A DNA stretch of 64,000 nt, taken from contig KB722738.1 in NCBI GenBank assembly GCA_000349905.1, positions 65,790-129,789 of the forward strand. Reading direction: 5' to 3'. Below the pieces are notes generated by a model, which saw nothing but the letters and a program-made list of their open reading frames with translations, was not told the DNA's origin and searched no databases. The translations under genes were made by a program, and so were the position numbers. The stretch comes from Volvariella volvacea V23 (taxonomy: Eukaryota > Basidiomycota > Agaricomycetes > Agaricales > Pluteaceae). The stretch's first letter is position 1, and every line of letters begins with the position of its first letter. Positions 25,380 to 37,762 of this stretch are shown here, piece after piece.

Positions 25380-25999
25380 ATGCTATTCGGTCCTCTAGGC
25401 CTCTCATTTGCTCCATACATTGAGCGTTCCCGTACTTTGTACAAGTACGTCAAGCCTATTGCAAACTGGTATGCAAATGCCTCGGGCTACCGCAAATACG
25501 GCTTCAAATACGATGATCTCCGTGCGTTTCCCAACACAAACTCCAATTGAAATGAAGACTAATAGAGGTTTCTTGCCTTGGGCTTGGAATTGGGTCGTAC
25601 AGTCGTTGAAGAACGTGAGGATGTCCAAAGGGTATGCAAAAAACCTTACACCACTATAATTTGCAACCTTCTTCGGGTGGAAATGGACACAAGCTGATTG
25701 GATGTTGCCCTTAATTCTCCCAAATAGGCATTGGGACGTCTGACACCCCGCGAGAACTACGACCGTGCTTTCCGTCTCAAACGTGCTTCCCAAGCTAGCG
25801 TTTTGCACCAACCCCTACCCAAGGAACAATGGATGCCGGCCGAGGAGGTGCGACATATCCCCTTCTTGTATTCCATCTGTTCTCAGCATGCTATCATTTT
25901 GTACAGGATGTACGATACCTCAAGCCTCACGTTGAAGAAGTTGCGAAGGAGAACGCGGAGAGGACGTACTGGGATAACCTCAAAGTCACAAGAAAATAA
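25380..25999 (+). CDS. QCR7: Cytochrome bc1 complex subunit 7 (14 kDa subunit)
   Basis: Matrix-side structural subunit of respiratory complex III, predicted 127 aa as usual for the family. Exons 25380-25521, 25603-25631 (29 nt), 25728-25847 and 25907-25999 sum to 384 nt. Signatures: LFGPLGLSFAPYIERSRTLY, IANWYANASGYRKYGFKYDD, then LLVEEREDVQRALGRLTPRE across two introns, LKRASQASVLHQPLPKEQW, and DVRYLKPHVEEVAKENAERT. The acceptor at 25603 was chosen because it restores DDLLVEERED. An alternative acceptor upstream would insert about 15 residues that do not look like the family. No cleaved leader is expected. Confidence 0.94.
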
Positions 26000-26221
26000 A
26001 TATCGCGACTGCCACTATGCGCCTACTTCTCTAGATATGTTTTTCGTTGGGACTTAATCCTAGAGGCCGAGTGCCAACTTTCTATCATCCGGATTGGATT
26101 CTCAACATGATCACCAAACTTCAAGTCGTTGGAGTCAAGAAAACCTTTATTTATTCCTATTGAAGTACACGATCTATACATTATGGATTTCCTTCAATAA
26201 CAACACCAGCCCAGATGCGAT

Positions 26222-29040
26222 CTACAGATGAATGGCCCTGACGAGAGGGGAAACAACAGGTATCCCTTGCTTCTTGTAGAACTCGACCACCTTCTTGCCG
26301 ACGGATGCAATATCTAGTGATGCGCGTTAGCATCTCATAATTTTGCGGAACCGGGTTCCAACTTACTGCTGCCAGTGATACCAAACTTGGCGTAGACCTT
26401 CTGATAAGGGCCAGAAGCACCCCACGCCTTCAGACCAAATTGCTGCAAGGAATTGCCAATCAGAACCTCGATTGATCGGGATTGCGATGGTACTCACTTC
26501 ATGACTGTACTTCTGCCAGCCAGTGGTCTGCAAGGATCATTTGTTAGTCAATTGTCGAGATATGCAATCGTGAGTCCTTACGGAGAGAGCCTCCAGAGAG
26601 AGGATAGGAGCACCGCTCCTCAAAACGCTGAGACGGTACTCCTCATCTTGTTGGTCAAAGACGAGCCAGCATGGCAAGCTGACAATACGAGTTTTGATGC
26701 CCTCTTCCAAGAGCTTGCTGGCCGCCTCCAGAGCAATGGCGACCTCACTACCACTGCTGACAATGGTGAGATCCTCATTTTCAACCTCATGGAGGACGTA
26801 ACCGCCGCGAAGAGCCTTCTCGATAGTAGACCCTTCAAGGTTAGGGAGATTTTGACGAGAGAGGGAGAGGACGGATGGTGTGTGCTTCGACTCGACGGCA
26901 GATTGGTAGGCTGCGGATGTTTCGTTACCGTCTGCAGGTCTCCAGAAGGCGAGGTTAGGAGTTGCGCGGAGACCGATGGCCGTCTCGACAGGCTGGTGGG
27001 TAGGACCATCCTCACCAAGACCGATAGAGTCGTGAGTCGCTACCCAGATGACTTGGTGGCCACTGAGCGCGGAGAGACGGACAGCACCGGATGCATACGA
27101 TACAAAGTTCTACAACTGCAGTTAGTACCAGCAGTAGGGCCAAATTTGTATATCGTACCAAGAAAGTGCCAACATAGGGAATGATACCACCATATGCAGC
27201 CAAACCATTGGCAATGGCACCCATTCCGTGCTCACGGACACCATATCGGATGTAAGTACCAGCATAAGTACCCAAACCAGTGCTGGGGGGTTGGAAGTCA
27301 ACACTACCCTTCACCCTGGTGAGGTTACTTCCGGTCAAGTCAGCGGATCCACCTATGAGTTCGGGAAGAGCAGGAGTGATGTGCGTCAAAGCAATCTCGG
27401 ATAGTTTTCGGGATGCTTGAGCGGGATCTGAGGGCTTGTAGACTGGCAATGTCCTTTCCCATCCATCAGGAAGTTTTCCGGCAATACGACGGGTGAGTTC
27501 TGCGTGCTCGTTTGGATATGACTTAGCATATGCGGCAAGGAGATCATTCCAAGCTGCCTCCAGCTTAGCACCACGCTTGCCGAACTCGGAGTAGTAGTTG
27601 TATGTCTCTTGGGGGACGCTAAAGGTCTGGTCGGGAGCAAAACCGAATTTTGACTTCAAGGTTTGGATGTCATCCGCCTTGAGAGCTGCAGAGAGGTCAG
27701 TATGGGGGTAGAGATTTGCATAAAACTACATACGAGATCCGTGAACACCGTGAGTTCCTTGCTGCTTGGAACCGTATCCAATAGTGGTCCTGAGGCGGAT
27801 GATCGTGGGCTTGGATTTCTCTTGACGAGCCTCAGCGATAGCGTTGTAGATGCCTTCGAGATCACTATGACGTAATGAATAGACAGAACAGGGGTGGGAA
27901 AGTCTGCTCACCCGTCACCATCGTGAACTTGGAGGACTTGCCATCCATAGGCAAGGAAGCGCTGCCCAACGTCTTCTGTGAATGCGACATTGGTATCTCC
28001 ATCAATGGAAATATCTGTGTCCATTAATTAGTAATGTCATCGGCTGATTTGTCGTGTCCTCGCTTACGGTTGTCGTCATAAATCTGGTTACGTTGTGTGG
28101 GTAGAGATAAACACCAAATGGGGGCAGAGGGGACTTACAACAATCAGATTTCCGAGTTGAAGGTGACCTGCAAGACTAGCTGCCTCGCTTGCGACACCTT
28201 CCATCAAACAGCCATCGCCACAGAATACTGATGCACGCCATAAGCTTGGAATGGTGATAACTTGTTGAATGTGCACCCACCATATGTATAATTGTTAATG
28301 AGGTCGAACCCATCCTTGTTGTACACAGCACCAAGATGCGCCTGGGCAATGGCAAGTCCAACACCATTGGAGAAACCTTGACCCAGGGGACCAGTGGTGA
28401 CCTCGACACCTATGATATAAACTTCAGACGCAAAAACGGACAAATAGATAAAAATACGCATACCGTCAGTATGGCCTGCCTCTGGGTGACCAGGGGTCAA
28501 GGAGTCGAGCTGTCGGAATGACTTGAGGTCATCTATGGACAACTTGTATCCCAAGAGGTGGAGGAGAATGTATTGAAGAGCGCAACTGGCAATATGATCG
28601 GTTTGTGTTGGGGAAATGAGGATAGTGTGAACTCACGCGTGACTACAAATGCATACAATTAGCGACGATGGATTAGCCTCGATTATTTGAAAGACGCACC
28701 CATTGGAAAGGACAAAGCGATCACGGTTGAACCACTTGGAGTTGGCTGGGTTGGCGTTCAAGAAACTGAAGAGGCATCAACTGGGAGCGAGAGCTGCGAC
28801 ATTGGGTAAGCGTTACCGAGAGAAGAGGACATGGGCAACGGGTGCCATGCCCATAGGCGCGCCTGTTCGAGGAAGGACATGGGGTGATTAGCTTTAGGGG
28901 TTCGCGACTCGAAGGAGGGAATGGAGCAAGGTAAACGGACCTGGATGGCCAGAATTTGCCTTGCCAACGACATCCGCAGCGAGGGTGCGAATGGTGGCGA
29001 TGGCGACGCTGTCTGCGGGATGTGGGGTGAAGGAGGACAT
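26222..29040 (-). CDS. TKL1: Transketolase
   Basis: ThDP-dependent enzyme of the non-oxidative pentose phosphate pathway, moving two-carbon units between sugar phosphates in the cytosol. Starts [20 protein letters not shown] and continues [14 protein letters not shown]. The N-terminal domain carries the ThDP motif [20 protein letters not shown] and [20 protein letters not shown]. The middle has [37 protein letters not shown] and the pyrimidine-domain segment [20 protein letters not shown]. The C-terminus ends [17 protein letters not shown]. The gene is split by many introns, and each part is present in order. It is divergent from CMC2 across 295 nt. Confidence 0.94.
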
Positions 29041-29335
29041 GGGTTGTCGATAATCGGGGAGGAGCTCGCCAATAAAAAGGAATTCTGGGTTTGTCGAGGG
29101 AAATTATCTAATCTCACAATCGGCATTCATTCCGGACCGCCGACAGGCAACTGATACCGGCTGAGGTGCGAGCTCCATTTGCTCACGTACTCACGCTTCT
29201 GACGCCACAAACTGCCCAACGACTTGCTCCGTTTGGCGTCGTGCATAGCTCTTAGTCTGCACCTTACGTCTAGCGCGGTACTTCGCAGCCCGTCCCTCTC
29301 AACTCCCGTTCCCAGTCCATTCAGTTGGTAGCCAC
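29041..29335. promoter_or_regulatory. Bidirectional promoter region of transketolase and CMC2
   Basis: 295 nt between divergent starts. No factor-specific site was recognised. Confidence 0.45.
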
Positions 29336-29695
29336 ATGCACCCACAGCTGTCAGACAAGAAGATTGGTATGATTCAGCCCACTCACGCCCATCAAGTCCT
29401 TGACGGTATCCCCAGTCTGCAAAGAGTTCATCCAAGCCCTCGAGAAATGCCACCTCAGCAGCTGGGCCAGATTGACCGGTGGTTGCAACACACTCAAGGA
29501 TGAGCTGAACCACTGTTTGCGAAGTGAGGCAAGTGGCCGCCATGTTTTCGCCGAAATCCGTTCCGTTCGTGACCGCATATTCTATTTCCCTAGCGCATTG
29601 CCCGTACTGCTCAAAATAGGGAAGCAGCCAAGGTGTTCAAGGCGAAGACCGATCAGGCTCTCAAGGAGTTTAGAGAGCTTGACGCGAGCCCATGA
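29336..29695 (+). CDS. CMC2: CMC2-like COX assembly factor (twin Cx9C)
   Basis: Small intermembrane-space protein needed for cytochrome c oxidase biogenesis. Exons 29336-29366, 29416-29528 and 29594-29695 sum to 246 nt (81 aa). The protein starts MHPQLSDKKIV and has two Cx9C motifs, CKEFIQALEKC and CNTLKDELNHC, which form the disulfide-linked helical hairpin. A basic helix follows (LRSERIARTAQNREAAKVFK). The second intron uses a GC donor (gcaagt at 29529) with a normal AG. It was chosen because the phase matches and it restores the conserved RTxxNRE helix. GT donors nearby break the frame. Confidence 0.9.
29529..29593 (+). other. CMC2: GC-AG intron of CMC2
   Basis: 65-nt intron with donor GAG|gcaagt and acceptor cctag|CGC. 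It joins codons in phase 0 to give Ser-Glu-Arg-Ile-Ala-Arg-Thr. GC donors with this extended match to U1 are the known minor class. Confidence 0.75.
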
Positions 29696-29943
29696 CGCAC
29701 CTTGCTTCCACCACGCTATCATAGCTAATTGCATAGCAAGTACCCCGCGTCTATGTTTGCGGGGTCACATCGTCCATATCCACATCTCTTCGGGTAACAT
29801 GGTTAGGATTAGATAATTCAAGCGCAATTTTATGATGACTCAGGCTCTCTTGCAGTCGGGTTCAAGCCGGACCAGGCCCTGGCTTTTAAGCCTGATAACA
29901 GAGCTCTTGCCTTTTCATCCAGCAACCACCTGTAGCCCAATCC

Positions 29944-31608
29944 ATGGCTGCCACCAGTACGGCCGTTGAAACAGTCCCAACCCAAACGGAGAGCATCCAG
30001 CTGGAAACATTGTCCAATCGAGACCCCACTTTGGTGTCCATTGATCCTATCGGACCCACTTCCCAACGTGATTCCAAGACCGACTTGCAAGCAACGCTCG
30101 ATGATGTTCCGGACGGTGGCTATGGTTGGGTTGTCGTTGCAGCATGCAGCATCTTGATGTGGGTCACCAGCACGAGTGAACCTCCTGTCGTCCGTTTACA
30201 GCGTATCTCATCACCATAGGTTCTTCGCCGTCGGGGGTTCTTATTCATGGGGCGTCATCCAAGCCCGTCTAGTTGCACAGAATCTAGGTCCTAGTTCCAT
30301 CTTGGCCTTCGTTGGCTCACTTTCGATCTCCTGTGTCGCCTTGGGTGCAATCATAAACGGAAAAATCATAAGGTCGCTGGGATGTCGAAATGCTGCGCTT
30401 TTGGCAGCTGCATCCCTAGGCGGGGGCCAAATTCTAAGCGGCTTTTCTAGTCGATCCATCGGCGGCCTTTTTGTGACCAATGGTATAGTTGTCGGGTTTG
30501 GTACTGGCATGAGCTTCATGGTATTCAAGGTTTCTGAGATCTGTTGAATACGAGGGATCACTTACCGCTGTTGCCCCCCACGTGAATAGGTCAGTGGGAC
30601 CATGCCAGCTCAATACTTCAAAGGGAGACGAGGACTCGCGAACGGTCTTGTTTACGCGGGCGGTGGAAGTGAGCTTCGTGTTCTGTACAAAACAAAACTG
30701 GAGCAAATTGCTGATGCCTTCTAAAAGTTGGTGGTGCAGTGTTGGCCGTTGCAAATGATGCACTGATAGAACGGGTTGGCGTAGCCTGGACTTTCCGTAC
30801 CCTGGGATTTATTACATTGGCCATTGCCCTACCAGCCGCAGCACTCATAAAAGAGCGCGCCCGAAGACCTTCAGCAGTAATTGAGTGGTAAATTTCGCCG
30901 ACGCCTAATATTTAGTCAACAATGTTTAAACTCTACTCTCAGGTCACTATTCAAGGACCCCAAGTTCCTCTGCCTCCTCCTCGGATCCGGGATAGCAACT
31001 TTCCCTCTCCTCGTCCCACCTTTCTTCTTACCTCTTTATGCTCGCTCTCTTGGCATCTCCAGCACAGTTGGGTCAATACTTCTCGCTGCATTCAATCTCT
31101 CCTCCGCTCTCGGTCGTGTTGGATTCGGCTTCCTATGCGACGTTACAGGACCAGTCACTAGTCTCGCTTTGTCACTCATTCTCAGCGCAATAAGCATTCT
31201 GGCTATCTGGCCCGTTTCCAATGGCTTACCCCCATTACTAGTCTTCATCGTTATCAATGGATTAGGGAATGGAGGATTCTTTTCCACTGTGCCTTCTGTT
31301 GTCGGTCATGTCTATGGTCCGAGAAGGGTTACTGGTGTATTAGCCATGATCGTCACCGCTTGGGCATTTGGCTATATGCTTGTATGTGGTTTTATCACTT
31401 TAAAGGGAGTGCTTAGCGAGCTGATCTGTACATTCGATAGGGTTCCCCCGTTGCGGGATGGATTCTAGAACGATACGGGGGTTTGGATGCAGGACGCGCG
31501 GCCTACCGTCCGGCTATGTATTATGCTGGTTCGATGTCCCTCGGGAGTGCCGGGTTTGTTCTCGTTGCACGATATCTCGTGAACCCAAAGCCTTTTTCCT
31601 TCGTTTAA
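29944..31608 (+). CDS. MFS transporter, monocarboxylate (MCT/SLC16) type
   Basis: Twelve-span membrane protein. The cytosolic N-terminus is Thr/Gln-rich and leads into PDGGYGWVVVAACSILM, the MCT-family signature at the start of span 1. After an intron it continues FFAVGGSYSWGVIQA. Later marks are TMPAQYFKGRRGLANGLVYA between spans 4 and 5, GGAVLAVANDALIERVG, GIATFPLLVPPFFLPLYARS, and GRVGFGFLCDVTGPVTS at the start of the second half. The end is VARYLVNPKPFSFV. About five introns fit in frame, including one around 30177-30221 with donor gtgggt. Yeast and mould relatives are putative carboxylate transporters, and the substrate is unknown. Convergent with the GH31 gene, 129 nt apart. Confidence 0.88.
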
Positions 31609-31737
31609 AATAGAAATGGGTTTCAAATCACTACTTTTCACTCCGTTCTTGTCTGGGTTTAGTTGGTTACATAACAATAACACGTTACATAAAGCAAAAT
31701 ATTTAGATATACATACGGGTTCTTTGGTTCATTCCCA

Positions 31738-34700
31738 TCATGCAACGGGAAGTTGGAATGTGAATGTGCCAGTAATAGGGGAAGTGACCTCCGGCCTATA
31801 CCCAGCACTACGAGTCGCCCCTGAAGCCTTCTGATACACCGCATCAAACACCACTACTTCAGAAATCGATACCGCACTGGCGACTCCACTCTCCTCAGCC
31901 ACGCTAAGAGTGAAGTTACTCCCCGTTCTTTCAACAGCAATCTTGGCCGCTACTTCCGCTCCACGACCAGTAGGAACCCTAGTCGCCACCGTCTTGCCAT
32001 CTTCCAACTCATAAATATGCACTACGAGCTGGGCTGCGTAGTCGTAGTCTGGACGGCCGGTGCCTGATGGCCCCAGGAGCAAAAGGGTATTAGGACGGAC
32101 CCAAATGGGTATTTCGTCGATTGGGACGGTTTCTTTGATCCACGTTGGACCGGTGACTTGGCGTCCGGGGTGGAAGAATGAGGTCCAGCGCCCTGCTGGG
32201 ATGTAGTATTCGGATTCTTCTTCGACGGGGACTAGGACGGGCGCTACTAAAAGACTTGGGCCTGATTGTAAAGTTCAAGATTGATTCAATTGATGTGATG
32301 AATCGGGACCTACCTAGCATATATTGACGATCCAAGTAGTGAGTCGTCCGATCATCGAGGAATTCGAGGAACATGGCTCTCATCAGCGGATGGCCTTTGA
32401 CATGCGCATCTAGGGACTGCAAGGAGCAATGAGTTACCTGACTCGAACACAAAATGGGGTTTCATTACCAATTCGTATATGTATGGCATCAGGCGGTGTT
32501 TTGCTTCGATAAATTTAGCAGTGCTGACTGCTGCTTCTTCTCCGTATTGCCATGGAACGCGGTACGACGAAGATCCATGAAGACGAGAGTGAGAGGAGAA
32601 GAGGCCAAAAGCTACCCAGCGTTGATAGATCTCGGGAGGAGGATGGCCCTGTATCCACCGCATTAGTTGTCGCTAGATTATAGCACCTGTAAGAGTTTAC
32701 CTCAAATCCACCGATGTCGTGAGATGCGTAGGCAAAGCCCGACACTGTAAGCGACAAGGCCCCTCGAAGAGCTTCAGCCATAGCTTCCCATGTCGACTCG
32801 CAGTCTCCTCCCCAGTGCACAGGATAGCTAACATTATGAATTAGAAGTTAGAATAAACGTGGACTAAAGTCGTGCCAACCGTTGACCGCCCGCAAATGAG
32901 GAACGAGCAAAAACAACTGCTTCACCATCTCCATATCGCTTGCGGAGAAGGTCAAAGACAAGCTCATTGTATAGGACAGCATACATGTTGTGCATCTTCA
33001 TTGGATCGGAGCCATCGTGGAACCTGACGGAAGCATGGGGGATTCGTTCACCAAAGTCTGTCTGAAGTAATACAAGTCAGCCAACTTGCATCTGGGGTGC
33101 ATTTAAATCGTGTTGCATACTTTGAACGAATCGACTCCAAGGTCTAGTAGGGCATTTAATTTGCCTGCATACCAATCACGAGCGGCAGGGTTTGACACAT
33201 CAAGAACAGCCAATCCTGACAAGATCGATTAATTCGCGAAAGGCATGCAAGCGTTCGGAGTGGAGATACCTGGCTGCCATAAATCCCACCTTTAGCAAAG
33301 TCAGCCGCTGAAACGTGGGCTCAAGCGCTCAAAGTTGATGGACGTACTGCCAAGGAGACCCATCCTTCCGCTTAATAAAGTAACCTCCCTCGAGGCCTTC
33401 CTTAAAGATAGGTGACAATTGCGAAATGTACGGATTGACTGCTCGCTGTATGAGCAAGTTGTGGCAAGGATTAGCTCAGACAAATACATACTCCACAGGC
33501 AGACTTTGACGTTGTATTTCTTCTTAATTTCTGCAAGATATGCTTTTGGATTAGGGAAGTTGTCTGGGTCGAATGTAAAGGAACACCTGGTTGATATGGT
33601 AATTAAATCCCGAATCCGAGGAATCACGGTATGGGACGCACCATTCATATTGCTTCATCCAGAAGCAGTCAAAGTGGAAGACCCGAACTGGGCAATTGCG
33701 ATCGCGCATGCCTTGCAAGAAGCTTGAAACCGTATCCTCTGAATACGAAGTGAGGAAGGATGTCGACAACCACAGCCCATATGTCCAGCTGGGCAACAAC
33801 CTTGAAAATACGCCAAGTCAGCCGTGTCGCATTCAAGCAGTAGCAAGAACAGCATACGCTGGGCGTCCAGTGATCCTAGTATACTTTTCTAAGATCTGGG
33901 TGCAATTTTAAGACACGCGGCGTTAAACCCAAAGTAAGCTTACCTCCAATGGTGATTCACCATAGATGATGAAATATTCGAGGTTGCTGCCAGCTATGGA
34001 CATGCCTACTCTGCTGACCTTCTCCGACCCTACCTCCACCTCCACCTCACCAGGGTTGTTTATAAAAACACCATACCCCCTATTCGTGATGTAGAATGGT
34101 ACAGTCTTGTAGGCTTGGTCGCTTGAAGTTCCTCCGTCTTGATTCCAAACTTTAACTGATTGTCCTGTAGGGCACGATCAATCAAGAGGTCGTCAATCTG
34201 CTCAGCCTCTCGTACCGTTCTTGACGAATGGAGTGAACTGCTCTCCCAATCCATATATAAGCTCTCCAGGAGAAAGGTTGAGCTCTGAATTGATGTATCT
34301 AACAATTTCGGGTAGCTTCTCAGGGTGAGGATTGGATGCAGGGTCCAAATTAGTGCAAGAGCTATTTGAAGCACTGTGAAGAGTCCAACGGACGGGTACG
34401 TCCAATAGCGCTTGGTGTTTCGGTCCAGCGAAAGTCAAGATACGCTTCGGTGATTTGAAGGTGATAGTATAGGGGTTCTCGGTGATGACAGCGGTAAGGC
34501 CGCCAGTTGACAGGGAATACCCTACATCGTCCTTGGTCTTGGTATGATTGAGAATCGGTTCGTCATTGGGGAATAGAGGGATTTGTGGGTAGGCCGGAGT
34601 ATGGTCGAAGTGACCTATCTTTACGCCAATGACACCTTCGGTCGGACTGTGCACATTCACGGTGAGGATGGGTCCTAGTCGCAATAATGGTTAGCCTATA

Positions 34701-34876
34701 ACTCCACTTTATGCCAGAGCAATTGTACCTCCCAAGGTATCTCCGCGGTGTCTGATTGGCCTTGTAGAAACCTGGAGATCATAGCCCTTGCTAGTTTCCG
34801 TCGTCTGAACGACCTGTAAACCGTAGAACGGTTTTACACCGTTCTTAAGCAACCAGAAACCATCGTTAAATCTCAT
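31738..34876 (-). CDS. GH31 alpha-xylosidase/alpha-glucosidase (YicI-like)
   Basis: Retaining glycoside hydrolase. Starts [20 protein letters not shown] without a signal peptide, so probably intracellular, as for bacterial YicI-type alpha-xylosidases. The N-terminal beta-sandwich includes [20 protein letters not shown]. The barrel carries the nucleophile Asp in [15 protein letters not shown] and the acid/base Asp in [19 protein letters not shown], then [13 protein letters not shown] and LLKHR-type family positions ([16 protein letters not shown]). The C-terminal beta domains end [11 protein letters not shown]. Introns are numerous and short. Role: likely release of alpha-linked xylose from xyloglucan oligosaccharides, inferred from the KTDFGERIP motif typical of this subgroup. 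Confidence 0.88.
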
Positions 34877-35596
34877 AACGGGGGCTTAGCAGTGTCTGGG
34901 TCCACCTCCAAAGCGATACGGTGACTTTATATGTCTGCAGCCTGCTTCGAATGGCATAGCTACTAATCCGGGCCGACAGGAATGCCCGAAGAAAAACCGG
35001 AAATCCTTGCATACATGGAAAAGACCACGGTTAATTGCGATACTGTCGACCAGAAAAGGACATACGCACATATACTCCCATCTTGTAGATGTCTTCATCA
35101 GGTTGTTTACGAGAATTATTGGCCACATGACGCCAGATTTGATCGCTGAGACAGGGCGTTCGAACGGCCAATTCAGCGAAGGCCGGTAAGTCGCTTGCAA
35201 AGTATTGAAAGGAAAGGGCCCAAGATGAAGATTGTCCTCGCAGGTGTTCGCCCAATTTGGAGTGTAATATGCTTCACACACACGCAATTCCGTTCTCCTG
35301 TCATTTCAAAAATTATTGAGCTCTTAGAGGACAAGATATCAGCTCCTATGGACGAGTGACGAAGGGCGAGATCGGGCGTAAAAATATTAAACTCACACGA
35401 TTCCGTATTCGATCGGTTCTCTGCTCTACGATAGCGACTCGGAAGCGCTCAACCAGGACATCGACTCCCAGATTTGCTTCCGCTGCTGCAAAGTGACCTA
35501 TAAATGGGGATAAGGAAGAATGATACCGGAGCCGGCAGAGGTTTGATCAAGATAAGTTGACACGTACCCAAGTCACAACCTCATTTCTTGATACCT
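34877..35596. other. Intergenic region between divergent GH31 and serine dehydratase genes
   Basis: 720 nt. A minus-strand open frame here (34886-35287) ends YRFGGGPRHC, which by chance resembles a P450 haem loop, but nothing upstream supports a P450. No gene is called. Confidence 0.45.
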
Positions 35597-36937
35597 ATGA
35601 CCGCACTTTGGCAGGAAACTCCATTGATCCACTCTAATCTCCTTTCCGAAAAACTAGGGGCATCTGTCTATCTCAAACTAGAGGTCAGTAATCCTCATAG
35701 CAGGGCTTAAGCCATGATAACCTACGGTCGTTCCCATTCACCCCTAGAATCTACACCCTTCATATTCGTTTAAATACCGTGGCATCTCCCATTTCGTACA
35801 AAGGGCTAAGCAAGATCATGGCCCAGATGTACATATGGTCATAGCATCTGGGGGAAATGCAGGTTTAGCAGCCGCTTGTGCAGCAAGGGTCTTGGGTGTT
35901 AGGTGTACTGTATTCCTTCCGGAATGGACGACGGAGACCACAAGGGCTTTGCTGAAGCAGGAGAAGGCAGAGCTCCGAGTAAAGGGCAAGGTTTATGCCG
36001 AAGCCGTGCGGGCAGCACAGGATTTTATAGACGAAGAACCCAACGCGTAAGCGAACAAATCACCCAGCTTAGTGTAGAGCTTAAGCCAGCACAGGAGGAT
36101 AATGGTGCCGGCATACGACCACCCAACCATTTGGGAGGGTCATGGATCAATGATTGAAGAAATATCGAAGCAGTTACCGCAAAAGCCTGACGCAGTCCTC
36201 TGTAGTGTAGGTGGAGGTGGGCTTCTTGGTGGTATAATCGTAGGATGCCAAAAGGTCGGCTGGGGTGACGGTGAGCACTCTTAAGTAACCATCAAATTAG
36301 CCGCCACCGCTGATTTCAAAAGTGCCGCTTGTCGCACTCGAAACCATCGGTTCGGATTGCTTCTACCACTCCATGTCAATGAATGGTGGAAGATTCAATC
36401 ACTTGGAGAAGAAATTGCCGCTAGGTGTTGGCCTAGTCCACGACCCGGATACAAATTTATACATGTCGCATTTCAGCCAATTTACTTCGAAAGCATCGGG
36501 ATCCTTAGGTGCACCTCAACCTTCTCCTGGGGTCATGACGATGGCAATTGAACGAGTGGGCGATGTTAGATGTGTAAGTGTTCCAGATGAACTCAGCATG
36601 CAAGCTGCTGTACAATTCGCCGGTGCGTTACTTTACGAGGAAGCGATGAGTCGGACCACTGACTTGCTGTATCTTCGTAGACGATCACAAACTCCTTGTA
36701 GAACTGGCCTGCTCGACAACATTGGTCCCAGCATATAAGTCAGCATTGTTCAATTACCTTGTACCCCCTAAGGAAGGTAAGGAAAGGGTGGTAGTTTTTA
36801 TTGTGTGTGGTGGCTTCAAGATTAGCGTGAGTGACATAGAGGAGTATCGTAAGCTAGTCGAACGCAACATCCAGGAAGGTGGAACGACCTGGGGTGTCCT
36901 CTGCGACGACGGCACGGTATTCCCCGTAGATAAGTAA
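35597..36937 (+). CDS. CHA1: L-serine/threonine dehydratase (PLP-dependent)
   Basis: Deaminates L-serine (and often threonine) to pyruvate or 2-oxobutyrate. Starts MTALWQETPLIHSNLLSEKL. The PLP Lys lies in LHPSYSFKYRGISHFVQRA just after the first intron. Next come SGGNAGLAAACAARVLGVRC, the phosphate-binding loop SVGGGGLLGGIIVGC, VPLVALETIGSDCFYHSM and VVVFIVCGGFKISVSDI near the end. Internal introns at about 35681-35748, 36049-36100, 36270-36322 and 36621-36681 were placed by phase and splice motifs. Size and order fit the SDH/CHA1 subfamily without a C-terminal ACT domain. The symbol follows yeast CHA1 and marks similarity, not proven induction by serine. Confidence 0.9.
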
Positions 36938-37025
36938 TATACCTGTAGCATTTTAGCATGCCTCATGAGCATACCAGAGACAGACCGGATATACTGTCAT
37001 ACGCACCTAGTAGCATATCCTCCGC

Positions 37026-37395
37026 TTATTTTGATTCCTCCGCTTCTCGTGCTTCCCGAGCAGCTCTCCGTGCGAGTCGTTCGGCCTTAATCCTCTCCAA
37101 TTCTTCTCGAACACCACTAGAGTCATGAGGAATTCGCTGAGAATATAAGCACTTAATGGAGGGTGAGTGATGGTGTGCAAGGTTGCTCACCTGGTTCGTT
37201 CGTTCCAATGGTGGGAACAGTCTGTCCCGGTACTGCCGAGTGCTTGTTGAGGCTAATTTGCTATGCTTATGTGCTGCCACTCACCGGAACTACATGCGTC
37301 CTATACCATTGCGGATCGCCAAAGTGGACCAAAGCAGCAATGGGCACGAAAAGATAAAGACTAAACTTGAATATCTCGAGATTTGGTCCACCCAT
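37026..37395 (-). CDS. PET100: PET100-type cytochrome c oxidase assembly protein
   Basis: Small mitochondrial inner-membrane chaperone for complex IV assembly, predicted 87 aa. Exon 1 (37395-37285) encodes MGGPNLEIFKFSLYLFVPIA then ALVHFGDPQWYRTHVVP. Exon 2 gives YRDRLFPPLERTNQ, and exon 3 gives RIPHDSSGVREELERIKAER and a basic/acidic coiled tail. All junctions are in phase 0. The MGGPNLEIFKF start, the single membrane span and the YRDRLFPP motif are diagnostic. Divergent from GAD across 367 nt. The other reading of the last exons (an 84-codon minus frame without splicing) is a read-through of the introns. Confidence 0.93.
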
Positions 37396-37762
37396 GGTCG
37401 CGAGTGGGATCGTAAGGCAAAGAGGTGATGGTGTTTACCATCAGCATTTATACCAAACACAGGGAGGATCTGGGTTGGTGGAGGCCCGATGGCCCAGCAT
37501 CCTGTTCACCCACATTGAACCGATGTCAGAACAGTCGTACGACTCGTCAAGGCAGTACCTACGGGTCTTCTTTCCCTGGGCGTATTCGTACAAGACCGCG
37601 TCTGACGGTGGCTTGCTTTGCACAATCTGCGATTTGAAACAAATCACTCTGAGAATATATTAGCTTAATTAAAGCCAACACCCGTGATGTCATCTAGTTT
37701 CAAGGCCATATAAACATCACGTCCTTGCCCTTCTCCTTGAATTGCACGCCCATCACCCTGCC
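37396..37762. promoter_or_regulatory. Bidirectional promoter region of PET100 and glutamate decarboxylase
   Basis: 367 nt between divergent starts. Open frames here are short and shared by both 5' leaders. No specific site was recognised. Confidence 0.45.

Noticed and set aside
34886..35287. Minus-strand frame ending YRFGGGPRHC, resembling a P450 haem loop
   Set aside because: No ExxR or other P450 segment precedes it, and the region is a promoter between divergent genes.
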